Source: Endocalyx cinctus
Lineage: Eukaryota > Ascomycota > Sordariomycetes > Amphisphaeriales > Apiosporaceae
DNA: 64,000 nt
Assembly: GCA_001600455.1 (NCBI GenBank)
Contig: BCKC01000003.1
Span: 1,798,001 to 1,862,000, forward strand
Direction of reading: 5' to 3'
Part shown: positions 11,750 to 24,159 of the stretch, one piece after another
Layout of the letters: each line of letters starts with the position of its first letter
How positions within the stretch are numbered: the stretch's first letter is position 1
Notes under the pieces: model-generated
The model's database searches: none
The model's input: only the letters and a program-made list of their open reading frames with translations
Told to the model about the DNA's origin: nothing
Program-made: the position numbers and the translations under genes

Positions 11750-13121
11750 CCCTGGTCTCGTAAAGTTTCAAGATATGCATGCACGCACGCACGTTACGCA
11801 TGTTTATGTATATGTATGTATGTAGGCATGTAGGCATGCAAATGCGGGAAACCCAAAAGTGCAAAAAGAAAAAAAGAAAAAGGTTGGCTTGAGTTTTTTT
11901 TTTTTTTTTTTTTTGGTAAGACCTACATATTATATATTATCCAAACGTAATATACATATATACATTTTTTGCCACGCTTGGTCCTACATGTAAGGCTTGC
12001 TTATATGTATATGTCTATAGTATATATGTATAAGTATTCACATATATGTGTAGGTTTCAAAAAGCCAAGGAAAAATTAATATATATTTATACACACGTCG
12101 GTCGGTAGCCGGGGTAAAAAAGAAAAGAAGGGTTTGAACCATTTTAATGGATTACGGTATTTGGTAGGTGGAGAGGCGATGGCTACGTGTTTTTGTCTAT
12201 ACGTATGTATATGTATGTATGTATATGCAAGGGGTTGAAAGGTTTGTTAGGTTCATGTTATATAGTCGTACTATGTAAGTAGGTAGGTAGTAGTATACAG
12301 CTTTACGCGACATACGTTGTTCCCTTTTCTTGTCCGATGGGTAAAGCTATTTACCAAATTGATACTGTAACAAAAAATAAGGAGGTAAAAAGTCTGCAGA
12401 GAATCAACAGAATAAAAAGTGGAAGTAAGGAGACTCGAACCAAAGAAAGGATAAAAAAAAAAAAAAAAAAAAACACTTCCGTCATGTCAGACGAGGCGAG
12501 GCGGTGTGTGTAAAAAAAAACGGTACGGATTGAACGGAGTGATATAAGTTACAATACTTTTTCTTTTACCTTTTTACACTTTTTAGTCTTCTTTTTACGT
12601 GCGGTTCTCGGACCTGACTTGTGTTTGGGGGCTTTCTTTTGAATTCTTATTCCCATAAATGACAAAAAGAAAATACTGTCTTGGGGGTCTTATCTTCCGC
12701 CCACTCTATACTACAGTAGTAGGGGTTTCTGTGTTGGTTCGTTGAGAAAGAAAGTTTGGTTATATATACGTAATCGAGCTGAGCCGTGCAGTATGAATTT
12801 TCTTATACTACGGGGTGAGCCAACAAGAACGACGTCTTACCTGCATAGTATATATCGTAAGTATACATGTTGTGTAAGGGAGGCTGTAGTAGTATAGCAA
12901 CACAGTATTAACCCCCCCCCTCCCCTGCAAATAGTCGAAAAGAAGTATATAATTCATATTCATACAACCCAACTAGTATATAGAATCCTACCATGGATCG
13001 AAATCCTTTGTATGACCTGTCGGAGTCGTTAAGCTATAGCAAAGGAAAAAAACCGTTGGAACTCTTGCTTAGTCTAGCAACGATATCTTAGCCGTACCCC
13101 GTCCTTATTGATGTAAGGACC

Positions 13122-13161
13122 TTTTTTTTCTTTCTTTCTTTCTTTCTTTCTTTCTTTTCTT
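13122..13161. repeat. TTTC tetranucleotide tract
   Basis: A T run followed by about eight TTTC units. Simple repeat in the gene-free spacer. Confidence 0.9.
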
Positions 13162-13823
13162 CGCCTTTGTAATATATATTAACCTAACTATTAACTACTC
13201 CATGTTCATCGTTCATCGTTCATCCCCAGAGTCTGTGCGTCAATAAGAAAAAGAAAAAAAGACGAAAACGTCAAAGCACGGGTAAAAAAAAAAAAAAAAA
13301 AAAAAGAATTGACAGGCAGAACAGGGAAGATCAGCTTAAAGCGGAAAACAAAAACGTGGGTTATATTATTTTTCTACCTGCTACTCCGTACGCATACTCG
13401 TTGACAGCTATACCCGGTAAGTTAGTAATATGTACAGCGGGTTAGGTACTACACTATTACAGCTTATACCACACACACTACGTAACCTTTTTTTTTTTTT
13501 TCTTTCGCCTCCTCAGCATATGCAGGGGAAGGGCACGAGAGATATCTATACTACTGCCTAGTATCATACCAGTATTTATACGTAGAGAAGTGAACAATTG
13601 TCGTCACATTGTAACTCGAGGATCCGAGTGTTTACGGACGTAGTAAAAAGAGGAGATCCGAGAACTAACCACCCTTTTTTTTTTTTTTTTTTTAACTCTC
13701 TCTCTTCAACGATCCCGGGTCTATATCCATACTAGTATAACTACGAGAACCTATGAATGTCCGGGTATCATCCCTTTTTTATTTATTAATAAGGTTAAGG
13801 TTCAAAGTAGCTCGCTGCCTTAA

Positions 13824-13870
13824 AATAATAATAATAATAATAATAAATAAATAAATAAATAAATAAAAAA
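13824..13870. repeat. AAT then AAAT microsatellite
   Basis: About seven AAT units grade into about six AAAT units, a compound microsatellite. Confidence 0.9.
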
Positions 13871-14572
13871 AGAAACTCGTTCCTTTTTTTGGTCTGGCCG
13901 TTTAACGTTGTAGCGTACCGCAGTAGTTTAGGAACAAAACCTATTTTACGCGATGGGACGGCACGTTTTCTTTTAGTGTAAAAGGACTTTCCCATTCTGA
14001 CAGGTCAACTAAAGCCCGCTGGAACGCTACAAGTGCATTTATCCTATGCACCCCTAAAAACTTGATTACTAGTCACCCTTTCACTGATCCATCATGCAAC
14101 AACAAACGTAAAGTGGGAAAAAAAGTCTCGAGACAATAAATAAAAGTCTTAAGATAATTTATATTGCGATGTCATCATCTACATATCTGTATACTATACT
14201 ATAGACAAGGACATGCCCCCTCTGTGTGTGTCTCCCTCTCTCTTCGCCGTCTAGCTCGGCATGTCTCAAAACATTTTTAAAGAGAGAAAAGAAGGAAAAA
14301 GTAAAACCCTTGTCGATAAATAGATGAATCAATGTTTCAACGTAGAAAAAAGTAATACAACAAAAAACAAAGTGCCAACACATCCTCTTTTTATTTTAGT
14401 ATATCGTGTCTTTGAACGAGTGAATGAAGGAATGACTGGCTGGATGATTTACTCCGCGTTTAACCCCTCACAACTCCACGCTATGGGATAAGAGACGCTT
14501 CTCAAGACGATTTCAAAACAAGATACATCCACCCTCCCAGATATTGTTTTTATCGAGGCGATGACTCCAAAC

Positions 14573-14573
14573 N
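14573..14573. other. Single ambiguous base (N)
   Basis: One N immediately before the long TC microsatellite. It probably reflects an assembly join at the repeat edge, so the repeat length may be unreliable. Confidence 0.9.

Positions 14574-14574
<1 letters not shown>

Positions 14575-14653
<79 letters not shown>
14575..14653. repeat. Long TC dinucleotide microsatellite
   Basis: Nearly 40 perfect TC units (79 bp), by far the longest simple repeat of the window, in the 3' flank of the gene at 14895-17879 and adjoining an ambiguous base. Confidence 0.97.
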
Positions 14654-14657
<4 letters not shown>

Positions 14658-14894
14658 GTTCTTTTAGGCATTAATTCGTATTAACATTGAAAATGAAAAA
14701 CATGTTTGACGAGTAGCAAGACAATGCAGCTTGGGATATATAGTACAGCCGTGTAAATAAACGTAATAATCGACATGGCGGCATGAAATGAAATGGTATA
14801 ATAAAAACATAAAACCTGATTTGAAGGCTGGGGAAAAAAAAGTCGTTTGAAGTCCGAAATTGTCGTTTTTTTTTTTTTCGAAAGCATGGGAATA

Positions 14895-17879
14895 TTATTT
14901 TGGATTTTTGTTTTCGTTCCTGCGCACTTTCTTCCATATGCGCTTGACCACACCTGCGTCCTGAGGAGGTCCAATCTCGTGATCGATATCCGCAAAGATC
15001 TGATCCATGCTGTCTTTGGTGATGTGAGAGACCGACGGAGGTGTATCGGCACGACATGTACCCGGTCGAGAAGGTCTTCCCGGTACCGTCCTCAATTCTT
15101 TCTGTTGCCATCCGTAGATTTCGTCTTCGCAAGCTCGCAAGTCCGGTCTCGTCAGCGTCATGCGAAGCGTCATCTCCCTCGAGTTTGCCGGTGCTTGCGC
15201 GTAACCTTCGCCCGAGCCGTGTCGAGCGAAATGACTGAAACTGTGCTTCGGCATATGCGTCGGTTTCATCGCCGGCACCGGCTTCTCGGGCGTGTGCGGA
15301 GTTCGAGGTGACTCTGGGTCTGCCATCGAAACATCTTCGTCGCTATATATCGACGACTTGTCGTCCGACAAAAATGTTTTAAACTTTTCCGAGTCCATGG
15401 AAAGGACGTCTTGCTTGCTGCCCTTCGCCCTGACTCCCTTACTCGTTTTGTCGTTCGCTGGGTGCATATCTCTCGAGGGAAATCCAAACTCTATTGCCTC
15501 GTCAAACTTTTGAGGGGATGCCAAGTACACCCGCAGTTTAAGTCGAGCCTCGGGATCTTGATAATGAGTTGCGTCCGGGTCAATCGAAGCCCTGGATTCT
15601 TTAGCCGAGTGCCTCGGACTCATAAGCGACATAGCCCGCGACTTTTTGCGACCATGTAATGGTTGGTGAGACGGGAAAAGCGAATGTGCGGTCGAATCCC
15701 TCGTCGCTGGTCGGCTCGAGGACATGGACGAACGACCGAAGGGGTTCTTGGAGAAAGATACACGTCGACGAAATGAGCTGAGGGACGGTTCTTGGACCGG
15801 GAATACTTCCGGGTCCGGTTCCTTTGGATTTATCTGATACTGGTTAAGAGACAACCGAAGATCGAGGTCATCATCCTCCTCTAGCCATCGAAAGCTATCG
15901 AACATAGAACCTTGGGTCTTGCCCAGAGGGGACACGGGCTGTGCGCTACGGAAGGACTCCATACTGCCTCGGCGGGACGGAGGAATGCTGGGTGGGGATT
16001 CCTGCGGGACAAAACGTCGACTAGCACGGCGCCCTATCTTGTAAATAGCTTCATCAGCAGCATCAAGGATAACACTCTCTCGGAGCTGCTTGGCGACAAT
16101 TAGCTGCTCTTCCCTCGTCAGATATTTCTCTCTAATCCTGGCGGGAAGTTGAGCTAGAGATGACGGTTCAACAGGAGGCGGAAAATCCCCGGATGTGGGC
16201 GACGTGGTCGGGCGCTCAATTTGTTTACTTGGACGAGGAGTTCGAGATTTGCTAGCTGGCGAATACTCTTCGTTGTGATTTTCGAGGTCCAAAATTCCAG
16301 AAGACTGAGCGAAACGTAGACGTTCCAAGGTGGAAAAATACTGTAAAAAGGAGACAAAGAGATTTAGCAAATACACAATTGCCTATGTAGAGGGGAATAA
16401 TGGTATGTAATACAGATAAGGATACAGAAAAATAAATTAAGAGGGACAAGGGTAAATGGTTGGTTGGCTGTGTGATCGATTGGCAGTATGCAGGAACGGG
16501 CATAGATATGCACTTGCGATGCCCAAAGCGTCCAAGTGGTGGTGCATGCTAGGTCAGTCCTGAATTCTATAGGCAGTATAGGCTTAAGCGGGCAAACCCA
16601 AGATGTGCGTATATGCAGGTGCTCACACTAAGCCTCCAATGAGGAGAAGATAACCACGTAGTGATTGTAACGGTGTGCCGAGAATACGGCACGTTGCGGT
16701 GCCTAATCCGATTCTCGAACTGTTGATAGAGTGGAGTAGGCGGATTCCATTTGATCGTGTATTGCTATCCCAAAGAGCAAAATGACCCAGAAATAAAAAC
16801 ATGGGAAGCCTGGGTATCTCACACTCACTAGAATGGATCAACCTTGAGGGATACAACATTGGCGCGTCTCCCTTTTTTTTCCCTCTTCTTTTCTCTTCCT
16901 GGGTGCAAAGGCCGAAACGGGATAAGGCAAATTTTTAATAGAATGTAACATTCAGGGAGATCGAAATCCATGAAAGACGACCCACACCCATGACTTCAGA
17001 ATGTGTCTCTTTTTGATCTTTTGTGTTCTTTTTTTTTTTTTTTTTTTTGCCTTTGTCTTACTTGAATGTTTCAAACAAAATAGAAAGAATTAAACGAAGA
17101 TAATAGAAAAAAAAAAAAAGACTCACCTTGCGTCGAATAGCAATAGGTAAAGATTCGAATTCCTCGATCTCTTGTCGCGTAAGGGGATGATGTGGCGTTG
17201 GATCTTGTGTCTGTACTTTTCTGGCTTTCTTCCTCGATATTTTCGGTTCGATACTGTTCTCGCTTCCACCGGTAGCGACTCGCTTGTGTAGAGGAAACCA
17301 TTGCCTCAGACTAGTAGTAGAGTTATTCGTCCCACGAGGTGGCTCGGACATGTGGTGTCGATGGGTAGGGTGGTCCACGTGCGAGTGTTGATTTCTCCAT
17401 GGCTGATCCTCTCGCTGGTCGAGTAAACTTCTGTGATAGGCAATAGAACCAGACAAGTTGAGGGTATTATTTCGGGTGGGTTGGAGGATTTGGGAAAACT
17501 CTCCTTCCCTCAGGTCGAGTTTTTTCAGAGCGGTGGCATGTTGCGTAGGATTGTTGGGGGCGGCGTCGGTAGTAACCGTAGACTCGGTAAGGCTAAGATG
17601 TGGCATGGCGTTTGTGTACCGAGGCGAGCTTGAGAAATTGTCTTCGGACGGCGATTGCTGTTGCAACAGTAGAACGGATCGCGAGTCCCGGCTCCCCTTT
17701 GTCAAAGGCGCGGTCGTGGTAGTAGCGACGGTAGAGGATGAATTTAGAAAATTCAACTTCCTTGCTCTATCTTTATTAGAGGTACTACGAGTATAGGTAG
17801 ACTCGGATTTGGAGGAGAGGGAAAGGAAATCAAGAGTGGACATGTGTGGAAGGGATAAAGAAGTAGAAGTAGTAGACAT
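14895..17879 (-). CDS. Conserved fungal protein of unknown function, two exons, 786-nt intron
   Basis: Exon 1 (17879-17127) ends in LPIAIRRK with donor GTGAGT. Exon 2 (16340-14895) starts after a TTTTTACAG acceptor with YFSTLERLRFAQ. The phase-0 join gives 732 residues. I remember the junction IRRK-YFSTLERLR as typical of a family of uncharacterised filamentous-fungal proteins, which is why I join the two open frames; this was not checked by alignment. The N-terminal third is Ser/Thr-rich and looks disordered. A more ordered patch follows the splice site, then a helical, charged block (REKYLTREEQLIVAKQLRES, ILDAADEAIYKIGRRASRRF). The C-terminal half is Ser/Pro/Arg-rich and ends in a basic segment (VVKRIWKKVRRNENK). 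No catalytic motif or membrane segment is visible. Function unknown; the composition would suit a regulated scaffold or phosphoprotein. The intron is several times longer than the others here and shows no extra exon I can defend. Confidence 0.82.
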
Positions 17880-18870
17880 GATGAGCTACTTGTATCTACA
17901 TATATCTGTCTAGGCTAAGATAGTTCCCGTATCCGTAGCTCACAAACCGACACCGAAACCCCATACCACCCTGGCGGGAATGACACGAGATAGGTTCACT
18001 ATCATAGATTCAGATTCATGTATGTTGTGTGACAAAGTTAAAGGATGCAGTTTGGTTGGTTGAATCACATAAGAAATGCGCGGTAAGAAAAGGTGGGTGT
18101 GGACCAGTAGGAAGCTTTCGTGTTCAGGTACCAAAACAGAACTTAAAAGGGAAGAGCTTAAAACAGGTAAGAAAAAAAGAAAAAAAGAAAAGAAAAGAAA
18201 AAAAAAAAATATGTTATTAGACTATATTAGCTCTTGTTCCCTACCCAGTTGAAGCTATGCCGATTTTTTATGATACGCTTAGTGTATGTGTAGGGTGAGA
18301 AAGTGAGAGAATGTAAGAACAGAGAGGGTGTTCGTTTAAAACCGGGTTCATGGGGTCAAGTTTGCCGGGTAGATGGATTACCTGGCTTGTCAAAATGTCC
18401 CGTCAAAGAATAGACATATGATATGGAATGAATACTATGTAATTGAATGAACGAGGGAGACATCAATACCAAGTATATATCTAATTTAAAGAACGATCAA
18501 TAGAAGGGGAATAGAAGGGGTTTACGGGGTACGTAAAGTACACTACCTAGGTACACCGTACAGTATACCTACCGATACGTATTGTACGTGTAGTGGTTTC
18601 TGTTAGGTTAATATAGTACAAGTATATACTGGTTACTCCGTACAGTATATCCCTACAACAGTATAAAATAGTGTGGTAACCTAGCATAATTGAGATGGGA
18701 TGAAAAAAAAAAAAAAAAAAAAAATAAAGGATGAAAGGAATAAAAAGAGATGAGATATGATTGGTACAATAGGCTTAAACAGTTGACAAAGACAAGACAA
18801 GACAACCCAGCAGCCCAGATCAAAGATCAGATCATTTTAACTAGTATACCTAAAAGATGGGTAACTAGCC

Positions 18871-18908
18871 TATACGTAGTATGTATACGTAGTATGTATA
18901 CGGAGTAC
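18871..18908. repeat. 13-bp tandem repeat (TATACGTAGTATG)
   Basis: Two complete copies plus a partial third that runs into a TACGGAGTA motif. Intergenic. Confidence 0.8.
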
Positions 18909-19085
18909 TACTAGGCTGCTAGGTAAGGTAGCAGAGCAGACTAGGTATCCTATGTACGCTAAAAGCTTGGGTCGTTGCCACGGTCAACACGTGGCTGTAC
19001 ATATAAAAAAGAAGGTTTCTGGAACGACCCATTAATTGACCATTAATTAAACTAGTACCCGTAACAAACAAGTCAAGTTAAAGTG

Positions 19086-19110
19086 AAATAAAATAAAATA
19101 AAATAAAATA
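19086..19110. repeat. AAAAT pentanucleotide repeat
   Basis: About five units of AAAAT in the intergenic spacer. Confidence 0.85.
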
Positions 19111-22092
19111 GAAATTAAGGGTCAAGCAAGCGAGTAAACTGAGTACTTCTACTCTGAATTGTACTCCGTATTTTACATAGTACATAATATTTTGTTTACG
19201 CTACTAAATAAGTACGTACATAATACGTGTATTTACTAAAGTACCTAGATAAGTACATAGTAAATATACGCAGATAGCAGATAACGGAAAGGACGGGTTG
19301 GTTTACCTTGGACTTAATCAATCATGCTAATGGAGCCAATTATGAGCCTTGACAGCTACAACTACCAATAAGTGATGCCAAGCACCGTCTTTACGTATTT
19401 TCTCATCACACTGTCTTTATGCATATTCCATGCTTACGAGCCAAAATATCCAGGTTTTTCCAGTTCTACTCTTCATTTCCAAAGCATTGAACTTCTAACC
19501 GCCAGAGCTCAAAAAGGTGGTTAACGTGAATGTGATGACTTCCATATATGTATGTCCTTTATGCGTATGTAACTGTTTACTTGTACACGTACACGTACAT
19601 TTAGTACTTACATATAGGCAGCATGAATTAACTATTTAATAATTCTCTACATAGTACGCGATGTTCCCACGGATAATCAAACCCCATCGGGAATGTGTTA
19701 TTATTCTATACTATGCAGTCTCGCTTTCATCTCGCTCTCTACGCGTATACAAGTACTAACATACTACGTACTATGTAGTACTTTCGCCAATCGAGAGGGG
19801 CACGATACCTCGATACGGCATTACTAATGTTCATAATTTCTTTTCACTTTTCTTCTCTCTATTTCTCTTTCTATTTTCTCGGCATTTACCGCCCAAAAAA
19901 AAAAAAAAAAAAAAAAAGAGACATTTACTCTGTACTTTGTACGGCGTTGGAGTTCATCCTTGTTCAAAGGGTCAACGAATTATGGACTAAGATACTATCT
20001 TTAACCATTTTTTTTTCTCTCTTACCCCTCCAGCATTCGACATCCCCGATCCTTGAGCCCTGTTCAATCCCCCTATTAAAAGAGTCCGTTGTTGGGACAC
20101 CGTACACGTACATAGTGTAACACTTTGCTTACACTATATACAATACGTACAAGGTTTTTTTTGATTGCTGCGTTTCAAACGCATGTCTGCGAGCCGCATG
20201 CATTCTTTTTTTTTTTTTTTTTTTCCTGTCGTTCATATGCTTACCGCCATTCCAATCAAAATATTCAACGTAGTCGTTGCTTCTCGTCTTAAAATGATTT
20301 GCATGCTTTATCGGACACGCCGCCACTCCTTCTCAACAAGATAGGGATCTCTCGTCTTACCCAGCTGCCCAGTTGCCTACACTAGTTGCAAGATTCGGTT
20401 GGAAAAGCGGGCTTAACAAAACGCAGCGCACGATACGCCGACCGAAGGATTTCTTTGACGTGTCGGCCTAGTGTTCAGCTAAAAGTACGTAGTTCTTTAA
20501 ATCGGCTAACGCTACAGTATACTACTCATTAGATAGTCTATCACGATGTATACCAAGAAAATAGTTATGCTAGCTGCTAATTGATATTCCCTAACCGATC
20601 CCTTAAAAAAAAAAAAAAAAAAAAGGGCTAAGAAAGGCGAACGAGTGGAGTTCTGAAAGGATAACCACCGCTTACCATTCCGGAAAAGGGTCATACATAT
20701 ACGTATGCTTTTCTACGTACATCGTATATGTACAAGTACGCTACGCGCCTCTACACTAGAAACGCGGGCTAATAAAATGGAGTTGCGATGTCGTAAACCG
20801 GCATATTATCACTCAACTATTACGCTAGGTCAGAGTTGATGATAGTGACGGGGTACCGCCCAGAATTACGCAGTAAGCCCGTTACTTTTAGTGTATCAAC
20901 TTAGGAATTCCGGGAGCAGCCTTTCTCTTTCAGGTACGGTTGAGGCTAGTTTAGGCTTCGTCCCTCGTTATCACGGCCTATATAATCAGCATTCCCCAGT
21001 AACGTAGACATCCACGTGGAGGACTTATTTTTATATGACGATTGAGCTATCGTATTCGATGGGGATTTCTATCTGATGACACTAATTAATATAAGGTAAG
21101 GGAGTTTAGGTAGAAAAACAACCTACAAGTACAAAACAAAGAGGTGGCGAGGAACGAAAAGAGAGGTAGAAGACAAACAAACGCTTTGGTAAACCATCCT
21201 AACGATCAATAACAAAACGTGGTGAGTTTAGGGGGTCCGTCGCATCATCGGCTTCAAGCTGTCAAGTTAAATGCCCGATGATAAGAATTTTCAAGGGGGA
21301 AAAAAAATTCAAGAAAACCAAAGTGACCTTTGACCTCAAAATTCCGGCATTAACGTATGCGGGCTCAGACACCAACGTCTCGGATCGTTACACATACCGA
21401 TTTACGAAATAGTCTGTAAACTAAGCAGCTTCCCGAGAAGAAAAGAGTTTCGTATACGCTTCGTGATATGAGACTAACCTAGTGTGTTCTACATATACGT
21501 GTACGTATGTAGCGTGTATGTGACGAATAATCAAGTGAACCAAACCCGCATCAACTACTGAAGCAATATTACAAAAAAAAGCAAGAAAGAAAAGAAAAAG
21601 AGAGAACGTGATCGTTGAACTTTTTTTTTTCTGAGTTCTTGACCTGAGTGTTTTCTTTTCTTGTCAGATTCAAACTTTCAGCCACTTTTATCTCGTCATA
21701 AGTTGCGACTCAAAAAAAAAAAAAAAAAAAGGTTTCGTACTCAACCAATCTAATAATATATTACATGTACTTTTTAATATATCAATGTGATGTTTAACAA
21801 ACCTAAACATACGACGCTTTCACTAAAACTCAGCCCCTTGAATCGAGCCCACTACTATGAAGCATTCTAAACTACACAGTAACCTCATCTCCGTTCCGAC
21901 GGACATCGCGGGAAGACACGAGATAGATGAACCTAAGAATACGCACAGACGTGCTGAACTTTTGACAATCCATCTTTACACTAGATACCAAGATACTTTA
22001 GTAATATCCATTACTCTATTGACATCCCATACACACTAAAAGAAAGAGGTAAACCCCCCCCCCCTTTTTTTTTTTTTTTTTTTGCCCCCCCC

Positions 22093-22137
22093 NNNNNNNN
22101 NNNNNNNNNNNNNNNNNNNNNNNNNNNTCTCTCTCTA
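22093..22137. other. Assembly gap (45 N)
   Basis: Flanked by C and T homopolymers on both sides (poly-C, poly-T, poly-C), the likely cause of the gap. It lies about 60 bp beyond the apparent stop codon of the KamA gene. Confidence 0.98.
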
Positions 22138-22197
22138 AAAATGAACTTTCTTACCCCCCCCCCCCTTTTTGCGCGGTATTATTCCTTTTTTTTTCTT

Positions 22198-22789
22198 TTA
22201 TTCGCTTCCGCTCCGGCAAGACCAAACCGGATCGTAATAGCTGTAAACTTTTCCGGGCTCCCTCCCGTTCCTGCCCGTCAGCGCCGGCGCCGTGAAAGTG
22301 GAGACCCCGGTACCCCCTCGGTCGTACGAGATCCTGGTGCTGGCCGGCCGCTTCCCGCCGCCGCCCGGCAGGTCCACGACGAAGGTGGGGCAGTAGAACC
22401 CGGCCACGGTGCCGCGGATGCGCGTCTCCATGTCGAGGATCGTCTGGAGGGGCGTGCGGAGGTGCTCCACGGAGGGGACCATGTCGCATTGGTAGACGTA
22501 GTACTGTATTTTTTTGAAAGAAAAAAAAGGGGGGAGGCTTTTGTTAGCATAGATGTCGAAAGATCTTATTGAATTGGGAGATATGAATAGTGATCTTGGT
22601 GATGAGAGAAAAGAAGGGATGGGAAAGAAAGAATGGACGTACGGGTTGGATCACCATGCTAGCGAGCTTCGAAACCAGGCTCGACATGGTATCGACGTCG
22701 TCGTTGACCCCCCTCAGCAGGACTGACTGGTTCCTAACCGTGACGCCCGCCTCGAGGAGCCTGCGGCTCGCGCGCTCCGTGATCCACGA

Positions 22790-22825
<36 letters not shown>

Positions 22826-24159
22826 GACGTGCTTGCCGGCCTTGCGGGCTTTATCCGAGACGCGCACGAGGGCGTCGGTCCAAGGGTCGCTCCCGCCGTC
22901 GTCCAGGAACCGCTGCGGCGAGACGGCCAGCCCCTTGGACGCGAACCGGAACCGCTCGACGTTCTTCATCCCGATCAGCCGGTCGCCGATCCACTCGAGC
23001 ACGTGGGGCGGCAGGTAGTACGCGTCCCCGCCCGAGACTACCACGTCCCGCAGCCCGGCCTGGTTCTCGATGTACCCGAAGGCGCGCTCGAGCCGGTCCC
23101 GCTTGAGCTTGAACCCGTCTTTCGTCACGAGGTCGGTGTCCGCTCCGACGCCGTAGGATCGGGTGCAGAAGGTGCAGTTGGTCGGGCAGACGGATATGGC
23201 TGTGTGGTTTGGTTAATTTAGGTTAGCGTGCTCTCTTTTTTTTTTTAGAAATCAGGTAAAGGTTAAGGGGGGTAGGTAGGTAGGTATGTATGTATGTATG
23301 TAGGTAGGTAGGTAGGTAGGTGGGTAGGTAGAGGAGTCATACGGAGAAATAGAGCTTTGTCGGGATATCGATGTACGACGCCGTCGACGGGCTCGTCGTT
23401 CCTTTCTCCGAGAGAGTCGAATTTCAGCATGGGATGATCCGGGATCATCACCGACTTTAGCGGGATGAACTGTCTAAATATCGGGTCGTTGGCCGGATCC
23501 TGCCAGTTGATCCTACTTAAAATGTACGGCCTGTTTGATAAAAGTTAAAAGGCCGGCCCTCTTGAAATGAGGAAGAAGAAGAAGAAGAAGACGGGCGGGG
23601 TGAGATAGTAAAAGTATAAAGCATACATAATGCGAACAGCCATGGATGACTTCTCTATTCCACCGGCTACGTCGGCTTGAAACTCGAGACTACTTTGCAT
23701 AGATCCCTCCTGATCTCGGCGGCGGGGCACTTCGGCCGGTAGGACGGCGTCGAGGAACTCGTATAGTTTCTTTTTGGTTTCTATAACATTCTGGAGAGAA
23801 TTGTGTACGTGTTAATATAGATCTAGTTGCAACATGACATTGTTATTGCCACGAAGCATTCCGCCATGATGAAAATCACGTACCTTGACACTCCACCTCC
23901 AGGACATGAACTCTCCCACCCGTACATCCTTGTACACGGGTATCTTGCGCCAGAACTCATCGACTCCGGCGTAAGGGCTTTGTTGTCGGTGGTGATGTAG
24001 CGAGACCTGGCTGGGGTGGGCGGTTGGGATTTGGACGTTTTCCGCCACGCCGGCCAGACGAGGGGCTATCTGCGACAGATGACGAGCATACTTCGTAACG
24101 TTGAGGCTTTTCCCGCCTCTGGTCACATGTTGGCTTCGGGTAGATATTAGGGTAAGCAT
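22198..24159 (-). CDS. Lysine 2,3-aminomutase family radical SAM enzyme
   Basis: Five exons: 24159-23884, 23790-23627, 23530-23343, 23199-22643 and 22503-22198. The introns are 93, 96, 143 and 139 nt, all with GTACGT or GTATGN donors and CAG acceptors, and the joins keep frame to give 496 residues. KamA enzymes use S-adenosylmethionine, a [4Fe-4S] cluster and PLP to convert L-lysine to beta-lysine. The radical-SAM cluster motif CxxxCxxC is intact (Cys 214, 218, 221; VCPTNCTFCTRS), completed exactly by the intron-3 join. The PLP-lysine motif PGGGGK is present (Lys 446) after CPTFVVD. The substrate-side region LRGVNDDVDTM and HTHFNHPNE also fit the family. Exons 4-5 are much more G+C-rich than the flanks. 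The C-terminus (YYDPVWSC...) ends near an assembly gap, so a further exon beyond it cannot be excluded. Substrate specificity is inferred from family only. Confidence 0.9.
23271..23331. repeat. TAGG/TATG microsatellite inside KamA intron 3
   Basis: Roughly fifteen tetranucleotide units (GTAG with an internal GTAT block) fill much of the 143-nt intron. On the transcript they read as a CTAC-rich pyrimidine stretch. Confidence 0.92.

Larger units (their letters stand above)
10910..14894. other. Gene-free 4 kb spacer between convergent genes
   Basis: The spacer lies between the 3' ends of VPS10 and the minus-strand gene at 14895-17879. No gene is visible. It is dense in T and A homopolymers (near 11720-11750, 11895, 12451, 13284, 13490 and 13676), TATA/GTATGTATAT words, a TTTC tract, an AAT/AAAT tract and one TACTCCGTA motif (13382). 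Confidence 0.65.
17880..22092. other. Gene-free 4.2 kb spacer
   Basis: Upstream side of the gene at 14895-17879 and downstream side of KamA. No gene is supported. It holds A/T homopolymers (18702, 19895, 20205, 20605, 21713, 22064), three TACTCCGTA motifs (18634, 18899, 19162), one TACCTAGGTA palindrome (18544) and small tandem repeats. Confidence 0.6.

Noticed and set aside
14671..15132. Minus-strand frame of 153 codons overlapping the 3' end of the unknown gene
   Set aside because: Out of frame with the supported gene and running through its 3' UTR and homopolymer sequence.
22141..22572. Plus-strand open frame of 143 codons antisense to KamA exon 5
   Set aside because: It is a shadow of the G+C-rich KamA coding sequence and includes intron and homopolymer sequence.
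23271..23331. TAGG-type repeat considered as telomere-like or CRISPR-like
   Set aside because: Four-base unit, inside a KamA intron; fungal telomeres are TTAGGG and no spacers are present.
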